Source: Aplidium turbinatum (taxonomy: Eukaryota > Chordata > Ascidiacea > Aplousobranchia > Polyclinidae). Taken from it: 64,000 nt of DNA. The position numbers and the translations under genes are program-made. The stretch covers positions 29,000,477 through 29,064,476 of the forward strand of contig OU964918.1 of NCBI GenBank assembly GCA_918807975.1. Direction: 5' to 3'. Below the pieces are notes generated by a model. It had not been told where the DNA came from. It saw nothing but the letters and a program-made list of their open reading frames with translations, and did no database searches. This document shows positions 10,501-25,500 of the stretch, one piece after another (position 1 is the first letter of the stretch; the number at the start of each line of letters is the position of its first letter).

Positions 10501-13500
10501 AACGGAAATTTTCATTAAACAGAAAATTGTGCTCTGGCCAATTGAGCAAAAAAAAAAAATTCTAACAATATTAAAATGTTTCTTGGCAGCCGGTTATAGA
10601 AATGAAATCACAGAGATGGACGAAGAACGCTCCTTTCCACACAATTGGGTGAATGTTTGCAGTAACTACCTGTATAACACAGTGTGTTGCTGGGCTAATA
10701 AATTGCGAAGAAAAAAGTTGGCAAACGGTATATCCAGCACGATGCCCTCGTAAACAGCTTTTCCGAGCATCCGTCCAACAAATGTGAAAAGAGACAGGTC
10801 ATCATCTTGGAGGTGGGAGAGTGGAGAAGGATATAGTTTGCTCTCGCCTCCAGTAGTGATCTGTGTGCGATAGAAAACAACCGAAAGTTGTCAACTTTTA
10901 TCAAGAAATCGACACAATCGAAAATTTTCTCAACGAATATCTGACCTGAAAATTGATTAGGTTTCAATTCAGTTTAGCTTGCTTGTTATTTTGACCATCA
11001 CACCGAATACAATACATGTCACATAAAAGAAATCTAGAAAAAAGTAGAAACAACAAGATTTCTTCAAGATCAAACAAATTTTCTTGATAATAATTTTCTA
11101 AAAGTCAACAAAGTATAAAGTTAATCCGAAAGGGAATTTCCACGTACAAATACCATCACAAACTAAAGCTATCGATCGAATCAAGACATTCTCATCCCAG
11201 ACGACAAAATCCGTCATTTTTACTTTGATTCAACGTCTGCAGACGATTGAACAAGCACGCTTCACAGACCTTAAATAAGTTCATGTCAGGGTTGAAGACT
11301 TTCTTTATAATTTCTTCGAGAAACTCTTTGAAAACACCGTCTTGGTCAATTCCTGCTTCGTCCAGTCCTAAGTCGTTGATGAACTTAACACGGATCACTC
11401 CCTGTAAAACAACGTTATATATATGTTAAAATTTTCAAACAGAAAGAGTGATCCCAATTGCACATCCGATCATCAAACAATACAACGAAGTAAAAATACA
11501 GTTCAAACTCATATGTCAAAGCGATAACTAATTGAAAAGCCAAATTGAAAATTGATAACTAATTGATAGCCAAATTGAAAACGATTATCGTTTCGTTTCG
11601 ACAACAACGTTTGGTTTCGACAACGTTCATCAAGTGAACGTTACAACTAGTGCTAAAAACGATAATTGTCCTGATGAACACCCAAGCTTTTCAGTATTCC
11701 GTTGAAAACAACTTTTAAAATTTTGTAAACTTTCAGATGTTCACAGTTTCACCAGACTTTATTGACGGTTAAAGATACTTTTTAAAATGATAAACTACTT
11801 GACTTGTCGAGTAAAGGTGAACAAACAACAAACATTATACACATTTTCCATTGCTGAAGCATAGTCAGTGCTCCAATAACCTTCTTGTAGTGAAAGGTCT
11901 GAGTTTCTAGCAAATGAACGCATTTTCAAAACCATGCCGATGGTCGATTAACATCAAATACAGAAGATATCACAATAATTACATCACACGTCCGACATAA
12001 CCAGGTACACACTGAACAATGATCATCCACTGACCTTCATGACGTTAGGAGGGATAGTGCTCAGCTGAGTGAAGCCATCCTCCACTAGTCTACTCCTGTG
12101 GACGCGGATATGAGCAGAGGTGTCTGTGTCCGAGTTTATTCCTTAAAGTGTATAGCTAGCTGAGTTTATCTAATCTTAGTATTGGAAAATGTATTAGTGA
12201 GAAATGAAAGAATATCTGCATTTAGAGACTCGAAATTGCACCGCAAAGCATAAAAATAAATCAACGTTTGCGTATAGCCGTTTATCTTTGAAAGTAAAGC
12301 TCATTATCAAGTAAGGTAAATGAAACATAAAGATATCGTTTTTATGCTTATTCTTTTGACTTGCAAAGTGAGTAGTTTCGATCGTAAGTGACTTCAACGT
12401 GCGGACAAAATTTAGTTAAGCAAGTGAACTACGTGGATCTCACCGATAGCTGCTTTATCTGCTGTTACAAAGGAACGGAAGAGAATGACCCGGTCCTTGT
12501 GCGGCAACACGAAGGGAATCTTCGCCAGGACCAGTTTCGCTCGCGGTTGGGATTTCTCTACCTCACCACGAATGACGCTCGACTTCACTGATCTGGGAAG
12601 CATGGAAGAGAAGTAAGATAAACGAGTCGTTCGCGTATATCGGTTTCCCATCTAACAGAGTCCGTCTTTTTTACATTACATTGTCTGCTGACATTTTGCA
12701 TTGATATAACGTAATTAGACGTTGAATCCATGTAAAGTGGACGGATTTTGCTTGGTGGATTCATTTGCTCGAAAATTTCGTATCTATTTTATCTTTCTGA
12801 GTGAAAATAATCTTTTTATGGCAATTCGTGACAATTGTAAATGTATGGTGACTAAAGCGCTTTTTTGACACTAATTGTTTGCATTGTTCAGTCCTTCTGA
12901 AGATGCAAACTGCAATGGCTTATAAAGCATAAGATGTCTAAAAAATGTTGAAAGTATTTAAGTTTTAACAAGTAAACGATTACTTGAACTCGACGGCGAG
13001 AAGTTGGGAAGTGTTTTCTTAAGTATGTCTGGGTAGGAAAGCGGTGCTAGCTGTAAGCATCCCCGCCTTAAACACAAACCAGCTGAATGAGTGTTCAAGA
13101 CGAAACCAAGTCCAACGATTGAGGTGATTAAAAATAACAAGCATACAACTCAAGCATACTTACTCACAAGCATACATACATACAAATAATAATCATACAA
13201 CTCACTTGCAAAGCCAATGGTTGCTTGGGGTAAAAGGTCGCCTGGCGTCCCGGTCATAGAGCATCATGAGCAACGTGTGGGCAGAGTCAAAGACCGGGTA
13301 CATGGAACTTTGCGTGTCTGTTCAAGAATGACATAACTACAGTAGTTTATTTGTTTCATTATTTCATTACTTGTTGACCTGATTAAAAAACTACCTCAAA
13401 ATTGGCCAGATATAAAATTATGTGAAATTGTTCTCAAACTACAGTACACTAGAGGCTATGGACACAGTATACGACTATACTGTACACCAGGCCATATGAA

Positions 13501-16500
13501 CCTGGAAACTTTTTTATTACACACAAATCAAAACGTCCCATGTTCAGATTTATTGGACATCTGGAAACGCTTAAACAACGTTAAAACAACAAGTTTCAAT
13601 TTAATGAGCTCTTTAGAAACCCTGACCTTGAATGAGTCCGTTCCAAATCACTTTGAAGACAAACTGACGCAGAGAAGCTGATATTGTGACAAGCTCCTCC
13701 AGATGGAAGGGGACTTGTTGCTCGTAAAACTCAACATCATCCAATATTCTAGATGGAAAAACGCACTGGGATTTATTCGCAAAAAAACGATGTTTATTTT
13801 TACAAGTCTATAAAAGAGCAATTTATAACTGTGACGTTGAGACTGGTGCTAAGCCTTAAAAAGCTGTGAGATAATTGTTTTGTGTATTTATGTAATGAAT
13901 GAAGTCAAATATAGAAGTTATTTGACACGGCAGCCGTATACAGCAGAACGTAAGAGTAAGCAAAAAAGTTTTGCGTAGAAAATTTCTGCATTACGCCAGC
14001 AAATGGGGTTTAGGAGAATCGGCCATTGCCGTCTTCATTTCGCTGAACACTGAAAATATCAAGAAAATGAAATATCTTCCGACAGGTGTCAAACCCACAA
14101 CAATGCTTGAAATGAACGACACGGTTACATGTCTTCTAATACAAACAAATTTATTTTCACACGAGTCAGTTCAAACATAAACAGCTAAAATTTTTCACAT
14201 AACTGACTTGCGTGAAAATAAATTCGTTTGTAATACACTTAAAATATATATCAACTGTTATAAACCGCAGACAGGACGACACTGCTTCGACCTTAAGTTT
14301 TTTTTCTTTACGCGCAACGACCTTAAGGTCTCATCAGTGCAATAAATCATACTCTAGGCCGAACGCCTTATTACTGTATTAGTAACTCAGCGTGGTGATC
14401 TATTTGTGATACGCAAGGAACCACATTTGAATACTTTCAACCAAGGCTGTGGAGTTGGAGTCAGTGGGCTTTTGCCGTGTCCGGAGTCGTTAAAAAAAAA
14501 CGACCGACTCCGGTTTGATAAAAAAACGATAAACAATAATTTTTTTGTTTGCAATACACTTTTTCAAAATATTGTTTCTTATTCTCTGTATTGCGCTCCA
14601 AACTTTTACTAAAAATTAGAAGTGTTGGTTCTTGTCAGTTTTGTGAAAGTCGCCGTTTTAACTTTGATTACAAATTTAACAAAATTCATTTTTAAACAAA
14701 TGATAAAGGACAACATTTCAGAAAAATCTGGCAACCCCCCAAAATCTGGCTACATTGAAGCCGGAGTCGGCCCGTTACAAACCGAAGAGTCGTATATTTC
14801 TCGCTCGACCCTGCTTTCACCCACTTTGCCAGAGTGCTCAAACTGCCGGAGCGCGCAGTACAACAGCAAGGTGTCTGCTAGCAGAGTGCTCAATTGGCAA
14901 ACCAAGAACATTACATAACAAACTTTTAACAACTTTTATATAAATAACATCAATCATATCAAAAACAATAAACGTAATGACATGACAACACATCAGCGAC
15001 TTACGACAGAATGTGTGACGTCATGTCACAGAAAAGCGTGAAAACGGCGAAATAAGGTTCCGCCACGTCAGCAGGAAGGGTCAGGGAGTTGAGGAATAAA
15101 TCGAGTCCTCCAGAAGGTCCAAGTTCACAAATGAAGCGCCACATCCTGCAGAGAACTTCGTTCATGAAGGTCAGACCTTGAGAAAGAAGCACACTTCATA
15201 TAAGCTAAATGCGATTTGTTTTCGAGTCGGCAAGGGACAAGTTTTTACAACAATGTAGAAGTTTAAAAATATTGTGTTCAAAATATATTAAAATGTTCTT
15301 CATGGTTTCTGGACAAGCTAGCTACTGTGGTACCAAAAAGTAATTTTTAAATTTTTCAAAATTAAATTTGAAATTTCGTTACTACGATCAAAAATTTAGT
15401 TTTTCAAACTGTATTTCAAATGTGATTCGTCTGAGTTCATTAGTTGCAGCAGATATAAAGTATGTGGCACCGTTCAGTAAACAAAGTTACTTCTTTGAAT
15501 GGATCGGTTACAAACTTGTTAACAGGAAAATCGAAAATCTTGTTGAAAGCGCAGTCAATGTAAAAAGCAAAGCATTGCAAAGACTTTCACTACAAAATTC
15601 TGTGATATCAAACGCATTACACCTGTGAGCATTTCAAGCTGGAGCTGCTTGGTTACTACCGAAAGCGACCGTTTGTAAAGCAAGCAGCCGTGGCACGTGT
15701 TCTTCACTTCGGCATACTCGAGCTTACGACCACCAGTGGGAAGTACAATCTTTTGCGGACGTGATGATGCTAGCCTCTTCAAGTAGGAGCTGAACTTGTC
15801 GGTGACTAGAAAAAAGACTCTCTTTACAAGCCATTTAAGTGGAATGTTAAAGCAACTTGTTGAATTTTGTTTAAACAACCTTGTTTCAGCACCTGGCTAC
15901 GGTGGATGTTGAGGAAAATAGAGTTAACTTCCACTCAGGGTATGGTGAACGGCTCCCACGAAAACCGATCTGGCTCTCATTGGTCCACAAACCCAGAACA
16001 ATAAGTAGGTTATTTTTCAGTCGAAGCTACTTGCATAAGGAGATTTTTCAAGACTATTTGGCGGGGTTGAATTTTGAAAGTTGTTTAAAAACTGCTTCCT
16101 GCTCATCTGAAGTTGATTGACGTTTCAAAGCAAGCTGATAGACGGTGAAAACATCAAAGCAAGACAAAAGAAATTCGCATTTATTGTAATATTTATGGAT
16201 TGAGTCTGTAGACAGCAGTTGAATACTTTAAACACAAGCCAAAACAAAACCACAACAACTGCAAGTTTTGATAAACATATCAACACTGTAGAAGAGAATG
16301 GAATAGTTACGTTTCGTTTTGCTTTTAACTTTGCTGGTGATTTGTTCCGCTTGCACTGGAGTGGCCTCGTCATCATGTAAAGAGGGCAAGGTGAGAACGT
16401 CATGGAAAACCACTCGCACAATCTTTTCTTCCCACAAAAATTCTAGTTGCTTTTTAACGTATGGCATCGCTTCAGCTTGTGCTGGCCTGAAGAGTACCCA

Positions 16501-19500
16501 AGTAATGCCTCATTAAAATTTCATATGATTTTTGTGTCGAAAAGTATCTCATCTCCACGAGCATGATACGGGAAAGTGGCATTGTTTGTGCACACGTGTG
16601 AACCGTTTCAAACTAATCGCTTACATTACATCGTTGCCAGATGAGAAATTCTGTCCTCAATTTTGAGAAAATTTGACAATTGTTGAGTCAAAAAATTGTA
16701 ATTAAGAAAATTTGAAGTCCTGTGCAAGGACGGGCATGAGAGAAAACCTGGTCTGGAGATCCTGAAACACCGCGTTTGAGAGGGAAAAGCCCCTTGCTTT
16801 AGAAACATACCTAAGTGAGAACAGGCTGATTAAGTCGGGTAAATTTGAAGGCGACGGCAACAGTTGGGAAATTCATTCGGCGTGGTATGGCAGCCAACAT
16901 CGATAGAAACCCTCTCTGTCAAGCATTTAATATAGTGGCGTATAGTGCAGACATGTTGTTTATTTTATTTCAAACAAATTTGTTTTTCAATGATAGAACG
17001 TATTGAACGAAGGTAACCTATTGTATCAAGGTTGTCAAAGAATGATGACAAGAATGCTTAAACGATCAAAAATCTTCAAGTGTTGGGAAAAAACATGGTT
17101 ATTGAACACTTGAACAGGCCTCGCAATGGCTTTGTTCAAATAGAGTTCAAAACTTGGTTGTATGCTATGACGGCTGCGTAGCCGAGTGGTGAGAACGTCA
17201 GCGCGATGTTCGAAAGGACGTGGGTTCGACACCGCTCCAGAGCACGCGGCTGTGTCTCGACATATGACACTTAATGGTAAGCCAAAATAAGGGGAGCAGC
17301 TGACTCGAAGACTACATGTCACTTCGCTGCTTCCTGTCGTCTGTTGTATCGCATCTGTGATCGCAGTGTACCGTATGTTATCGCAATGGGTGCAAATAAA
17401 AACACGATTACTTACACTGCAGTGACACTGTTTACCATACAGTTACACTGCAGTGAGAAAACGTTTGTTAAAAAAATTAGCGTAAATCAGAACTGTTTTG
17501 TTGAAACGTTCCGTTTGATTAAAATCTTCACTCACTTTAACTTGTTGCTAGCAAAGTATCCAAGCACGGGATGCCACGTGGAGTTACTTGTCTTCAGCTG
17601 GGACGTGCTTTTATTCAAAAACTTCAAACACTGATTCAGCAACGCCTAATGTAAACATTGAGCAAAAACACATGAGGTGGAGTGAATCAAATTATACCTG
17701 AGAAGGCTTTAAAAAGTAATAAACAAATACAATGAGATACGCAATTTACAGAATGTATCCAAAGAATGCAATGCCTGGGCATTTCTGTACTCAAGGTAAA
17801 TACACAACTAAGTCCAAATAACACCAAACTATCATGCTGCAGATCAAGATTTCAAACATTAAATCCTCTTCCGTACAACTTTATCACAAGCAGTTTTATT
17901 TAGAAAAATACTAAAGTTGCTAGAATGGTTGCTAAAATACAGATAAATTTAGTCTACAAACAATAACAACAACAATTTTTATCCAATTTAGTGTGTGCTG
18001 CTTTTTTCATAGCAGTTCAAAGTAACTGTACCGTTAGACATCGCTATCACTGACTCAGGTATCATAGCGGGTATCACAGGTCGCCGCAGGTATCATAGCG
18101 GATGTGGTCTCTGACAAACTAGATGTTGAGTAGCCTACCGTGCGTAAGTTGCGCAAGCAGTCTCCATGTCGTACATCGTATGTACAAATTGCGGCTGTGA
18201 TTTTACAGCCAGCACGTATGCAGTAGTAAAAAAGGAAGTATGAAAGAAAGGAGTTCATCAGCTAGCATTATCCGCCATTTCAATCAGGTAAGCCTGTTTG
18301 CGTTATTTAAAAGCGCTGATAGTTAGATTTTTCGACATTGGTGCTGAAATGTGTGAAGCCAAGACTTTGACTTGTTTAATTTGGTCTTGTAAGCTAAAAC
18401 TAGGTCTTCATATTGGGCTACTTGTGTTGAAAGTCCGCTATATTTGGGTTAGTTGGAATGCAAAAGTGAAAAAAAAAAACTTGGAAAATTTTGTCAACAA
18501 ACGCTACGTTATCGTCATCATAAGCAAGTTACGAGCCCAGACAGGGGTCGAAAAATTCCTTTTCGGGTTTACACTTTGGCCACCCCTGAGGCAATACTGG
18601 GATACATTCAAGCAGTGAAATAGAAAATTTCTATACTTCACAATTGATAATATGACATACCACAGCTTCTGTGCGCCTTTCTTCCATAACTACGTATTCG
18701 ATGACATATAATTGCACCAGGTTAGCAACAACGCATAATACGTCAGTGACGTAGTTGGAATTGTTATATCTCTTCGGGATTAGGCCGTAACGCGTACATG
18801 CATCTTCCACATGAAAAATGGTTAGAATACGGGACAAAAGATGACACTGCTTAAACTGCGGCAAACACTGAAAACAAAAAGTGAAACTACAATTTAGAAG
18901 TACGTTCAAAACAAGAGAGGAAATTAGGTTTAAAAATTTACTGCATTCAGTATTATTATCTATCAGGTTTCAAACTAAAACAGTGTTTCTGATACTCACT
19001 GATAACTTTCAAAAATGAAGCTGGTGGTGAATCTTTCTTATGAAGGAAAAACGACAAAGAAGCAAACCTGAATGTCAAGCTTAATAGGCTCTCAAAGGTG
19101 GATGAGCCCTAATCAGTAATCAAACCACGATATTCCATCATCAACAATATTTCCAGTTTAGGCGCTACTCATACCTGAGGAACTTTTTCTTGGACATGCC
19201 ACATCAGAGAAGGTACAGTTAACATTGTCAATACAAAAGCAACAATCGAATCATCGCTATATTGTGTAGATGCTAAAAGCCTGGAAAATGAATTACACTC
19301 AGAATAACACATAATAGGTAAACTCCTCTTGCTTGAATTGAATTACAACAACACACTAAATCTTGTTTTTTTTTTTCGCTGAGACTTTTCGGTCATTTGT
19401 CCGAAATGACTTGAAAAAATTCGGTCGTTTTTTATTTATTTCGGTCATTTTTTCTGATGAAAGTATTTCTATTTTGAACGAATTGACTATATTTTTTTTC

Positions 19501-22500
19501 GGACATTTTGCTAAAAAATCGGTCAATGACTGATAAATAACCGAAAAAAAAAACAGCACTACATTTGTGGTGAGATAGTGATATAAAAACCTATCCTTGC
19601 AAATCATCAGTGTCCAAAACAAGCAGCAGTGGATCCCCAGAGTAAAATACTAGTGACAATCATTGTGTCAAAGGGTGGTATCAGCTGAGCCGCGTGTCAA
19701 ACAGAAGCTAGTCGATAGCACACTAAGCATTGTATATGTATATATATACGAAAACAATTCTTTTGTTGCATCAGCAAGTTGTAAAAAATAATTTAAACAG
19801 ATCAAAACAGTGGAAAGATGATGTCACCTGAATGAGATCGTCACGCAAGCAGCAATCGAGCTGTCGCTTAAGTTTGTAACAATTCCAGTGTTTAGGAGGT
19901 GGCCAACCACACACAAGCAACCACGGTCGTACAGGTCTCTTGTGATGTTGGAGCAGATTTTGCCCAAAGCAGGATGAAGAACAGTTTGTTTCTGAAAGCA
20001 GAACACTTCTCATTACAATTCCTTACTGGCATTGGCGTTTTTTTTTTTTTTTACAAACGAAAGCCAATTCTAGGGGGGCGAGAACTCCCCACTAATTCTG
20101 AAAACGATTTGTAAAAGTTGCCGATTTTTAGCTGAAACGATTATAATGCACTATTTGTGGACCCCCATGTCAGTCTGTCGCGATTGTCGTGCAACAGTTT
20201 TGGCTGTAATTGCGTAACCGTTGAATGAACACCCTGGAACTTGGGTTCAAAATAAATGTATGACAAAGTCCAATTTGAAATTCTTGTGTTGCAGATCGCG
20301 ATTTTGGGTATTGAACCGGCTTCAGCACAACTTTATCAACAGCATAGTCCAGTAAAATTTACAGCAGTTCACTTTAGAAAATCACTAAAAATGTTATGTG
20401 GATAAAAAACAAATTAGTCTGCGAGCAGTAATAATGACAATTTTTAAGCAAATGATGAAGGTAATTACGTCATACATTATAAAAGTGAAGTGGCAAACAT
20501 TGGGGAGGGGTTCTGGGAACGGCAAGCCATCCTCGCACAAATGTGACTCAAAATTAAAGCAATCTAACAAAATTAAATTGAGACGATAAAAAAGTGCCGA
20601 CGCAAATTTCGAAGACGGTGTTACAGAAATCCAGTTAGCAAATCAACTCTTTTTTACATTTATTTAAAGCTTGTAAATCAGCATTTAGCTCAGGAATTTG
20701 GATTACAAGAAACAAAAGCATGAGTGCCAGTATAGGCGGTCAAGATAAACTTGCATACCATCCTTTCACTTAATTAGTCAATAGATCTCTGCTGTTCATA
20801 TAAATGAAATTGAACGTTTCTTCAGGAAGAATAAGAGTTTGTTGCTACCCAGACAGCAAAATCCGTCATTTCACACCGATTCCACAACAACAGGGAAGTT
20901 TGCAATGGGTTCGAATATTTGTTTTGTATTTTTTTTGCCAAAGCAGAACACATTGGACTACTATAATTTCAATGGCGTCATTGTGCGAATGTGCGATGCT
21001 ACAATGACTCGATCCAAAAGCTCAGTGTTAATAGTCAGACCGCAAGTGTAGTATATACATGTAGATTAACACACAACAATCGTTTTCCAACTCCTGCTGC
21101 AGTGAACTTCCCCTTAAAAAGCTAACACTAGCTCCAACTAATTAAAGAGTTAACATCGGATGTATTATCAGAAAAGCAGTAATGTAAAGTATAATAATTA
21201 CCACAGTACCAACAAACCTGCAGGGCCTTCCATAGAGAGATATCAGTTAAACTTATTAACATTCGAAGCAAAACAACAAGTGATTCACTTTCATTGTTTT
21301 CCTGAAAAACAAAAACTATGTGCTAGTGTTTTATAAATAGGCTACAGCATTTTTAAAGAACGTTTTGGACTGCAGTCCCCAAAACACGTTAATGCAATTC
21401 ACAGCAACACATTGCATTCTCTACCTTGGCAATTGACTTCCAAACACTACCTTAAATTCTACCAATGACTTAGAAACATCTGTGAGAATAAAGCAGATGA
21501 TACACATTACACAATGTAGGTTTATATGAAGCATTAGTTCTAATCCAGGGTTGAAAAAATCATGTTTTTTAAAAAAAATTCGATTTTTTTTTATTTAAAT
21601 CAGATTTTAGTTTAGATAAACAATAAACATATTTGTATTGTCTATTTAAGGTGGCGGTGCGGGGATTATTTTGGTGATAAGTCTCTTTTTGAACCATTAA
21701 TTGCTTTAACCATTAATTGAACCATTAATTGTAATTTGTACATAAATGCAAGCTTACCAGCTTTTGTAGTGCCCAGTCGATTTTGAATTAAAGACTAAAT
21801 CAGGCCGAAAGTTACTAAAAAAGCATGCTCAACATCTGCACCGGTAGCTTTCACCCCCAAACCAGCTTTTATACCATGTCATTGCTGATTCCATCAGACT
21901 GGGATTTCCACAATGTGAAAGATTTTACCATTTTGAGCACATCTTCTTGAAATACGTGTGGTTTTAAGGGCCTATTTAGCAGACAGTTGAGGTTTTCTGT
22001 CAAAATATTAGGCCTTATGTCTGTAGCAAATTCCACTGCTGTATTAACCTCATTCAAAGATAACCTTTTGCCTTTACATGCTTAAAAAATCTCTATGATT
22101 TGTATGATTTTTATTGCTTGATTTAAATCATTTGATTGAAATCAAACAACCCTGCTACCAATGATAGACTGATAGTCGTCAGCCAAGTTTTTAAACCTTT
22201 GAAGGTGCCAGGATTAAATTAACTGATTTTCAAGTTGGCACCTCTGCTTCCTAATAATGCCGAAAAAGTACAATGCACACCACAAAGTGTGTTTGCAGCA
22301 AATATTACAAAGTTGATGGAAGGAAATAAACTATTGATATTTGTGCTGAAACCTGTGAAAACACGTTATGGAAATACTGGTCCTAACACAACTACTTACA
22401 TTTGTAGAATCAAGATATTTGCAACACCGCCAAAGAATCTTCTTCACTTGGACAATCCAAGACAAGGCAAATTGCTTATGAACGCACAAAGTGACATAGG

Positions 22501-25500
22501 AATGCTAAAATACACATTGCATAAATTAATGCAATCCATTCCAAATAACGCAACACAAAAACATGTATATATGAAAAAATTATTTGATCAAACAAAAATT
22601 ACAAACTTATATCGGCTACAAATACACATTTAAACTTACAGTAAGACAAAAACTAAAAGAGTTACAATCTCATATTTGATACCTTAGCAGAAGATTCATT
22701 GTTGATGTTATGAAGAAGATACTTCATTAAATCGTTGAAACGAGCAAAATCTTTCTTATGCATCAAAATATGTAAAAATTGACGTATATTCTTAAACACA
22801 TCCTGATTAACAGTTTTTTTCAAAGGCAAACACTTGTTTGAAGTGGTATTGGAAGAAATGTCACCAGGCTCAACTGCAGTTTCTGTTACACTGTTTGATT
22901 CTTTCATTCTGTTGCTTAGCTCAGAATCACTGGGATTACAAGACTTGAAAGATGGGTCACTTGAAAGTTGCTCCGAAAGGTTTTCTTGATCTTTCTCTGT
23001 TCCATCACAGTTTGATATTTCTGAATCATTCAATGAAGACAGATTGCCATATGCACCAGTTAGAGTATTACTTCCGAAAGCAGCATATTTCCATTCTTCT
23101 TCAGAACGTTGTTTTGAATGTGAAGAAAGTTTGTCTAATGCTGGGAGGATTTTTGGGCTTGTGGCTGTCGTAATCTTGACATCATCTGCAAAGTAGGCTA
23201 TGGTAACACAGACATTACAAAAATAGCTAAGAGAAAGGTTCACTTTACACATCCTTTGAAGTAGTCATAATTCATATAAAAACATGATTTCTATTAATGT
23301 AATACTGTTGTTTGTCAAGCAAAATACAACTATGAATATAAATATGTGATCTAAGATTGCAAAATGTATATAATATAAATGAAATGCATACATACTTCAT
23401 CTCTTAATTTCAACTTTGAAAAAAAAACATGGCATACTTTTTACTTTTTTCTCATTGTGTTTCTCATTACATTCAGGATTTCTTCCAATTAATAAGTCAA
23501 GTTCCTTTCTCCACCTTAATCCAAGTGCACGCCTAGAAATATAGAATCAAAGTTGTGTTGTTTGCATGGATAAAATATGATGGCTTAGTAGCTTATTTTG
23601 GATTGAAGGTATGACTTTGAACAATAAAATGCATGAAGGTTGAAAAATACTAACTGTCATATACTGTATAATATACTCGAGTATAGAATAGATCGACCCT
23701 TACTTTTTTACTGAAAATCGGTGACATTTTTATTCTTGTAATAGTCGACTTGCTTTTCTGGCACTGCCATTCGGTGGTTCATCCAAGACTAAGTATTGGC
23801 ATTGACATATAGTGAAACAATTTCAAAGTAGTGCAATTTCAGCTGCCCCAACCAACACGATGTCAACAGTAGGGTGGCTCATTTTCCTTGATGTTCATTA
23901 AAATTTTTGTCAGTTTGGAATAATATTCCATTTTGCTCGCTGATATTTGTAAACCACAAATTTTTGTTGGGTTTTGACCTTTGACCCTGGTTCACCCAAG
24001 GAGAAATTCTGAATTTTTTCAAAAAATTAGTAAATTTTGAAGTGGTTTTGCAGTATCTGAACAGGGGATTTCTCAAACCTTGACCACGTGATTTAGACGT
24101 CACTTCCCCTGTTAACTTCCACGTGGAACATCTTCATCCTGCTCCAAGTCTGAGAGTGAGAGTCACTAATAGTGCATGCTTTTAGTGTCCTTTTAGTTGA
24201 TTTTACAGCTTTTTTGCGGTCATTGAATCTATAATCACAGACCAACAAAACAATTCGGGGATAAAAGGAGAGAGTAATTTTAGAGTATTTCAGGGCCCCT
24301 GATTCCGAAAATGAACTTAGTTTTTTCGAGTTGGCTCTAGTTTTCGAGATATTCGACAATGAAAATATTTTTGAAATCGTCACTCAAAAACTTTCAATAT
24401 TTTCAGCCTTGTTTACCATTATGATGTCATTATTGCACTTGTCTAGTTCAATTGGTTGATATGTTAGGAAAGTTCAAAACGCAAGCAAGGGTTGAAATGA
24501 ACTGTAATTAACGTAAGGGAGACATGAATACTCAATGAAAACAGTTCTAAATCAGTAGGCCTACATCACAAGAAAAATAGCCCGAAAGTCATGTGTTTAT
24601 GAATGCAGCCTTATACCGAAAAAGTAGGCCAACTGAAATGAATACTTATTACTTGTACAAACCAAATTTTATTCTAAGCCTTTGCTAAGGCCAAGTCTTT
24701 GCTGCAAGAAGTTTTTTTTCTGATCTATAGGCTAATAAATGGCATATAGGCTAATGAAATATGCCTTTGACAAGTAGGATGCTGTAAAACAATCCAGATA
24801 GGCTATATTTTACTGCATGAGGCAACGCAGAGGAGTTACGCATTCTGCGATAAATACAGCGCTGTATAAAAACAAGCATTATTATTACTTTGACATGAAG
24901 CTGGGTGATCAAGATAAGTCCTGGGTTCCTCCTAAAGTATGCAAACATTGCACTCAAACCCGTTTCTGGTTGGCTGAAGGCTAAGAAGAAGTTCGGAGTG
25001 CCTTGGCACAAAGAGAGCCTTAGAATCACCATGAAAATTGATACTTCTGCACGGTGAGCATGTTCGAAGGAAGTTGGAACATCATGGAGTGTGCAAGGCA
25101 GCCATTGCGTGGACGATTTGCTTGAAACAATAGGAAAAGGGGAATGACTGAGAGTAACCTCAATACCTTCAGTAATGTTTCGGAGTTGTACCACCTACTG
25201 TACTAGTAAAAGATTTAGTTATCAAAAGTGGTAGCTGGAATCTTGGCTCCTCATCTCGATCAACGTGGCATTCTTGACTTAGAGACCAAGATTACGTTCT
25301 TCCGTAACAAGGATAAAATTTTAAGCAGCTACTTTATTGAAGAACACAACTTTGTATTCTGTAATTACATAAATCGCTTTCATACCGTGATAGGTGTTGC
25401 TCAGTAAGCCAATCATAATAAAGAGTTGCGTTTGTTCATCGATGGCTTTGTTTTGCTTGTTCGTCTAGTTTGTTAAGCAAAACAATGTATGCATTTTGTT

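Noticed and set aside
22235-22633. A 132-codon plus-strand frame that looks like a protein
   Set aside because: The minus strand of the same stretch encodes UBE3B exon 22504-22400 ([20 protein letters not shown] and KILWRCC), in phase with its neighbours, so the plus frame is a shadow.
24751-25194. A 147-codon minus-strand frame
   Set aside because: It is antisense to the degenerate repeat protein ([14 protein letters not shown] family) read on the plus strand.
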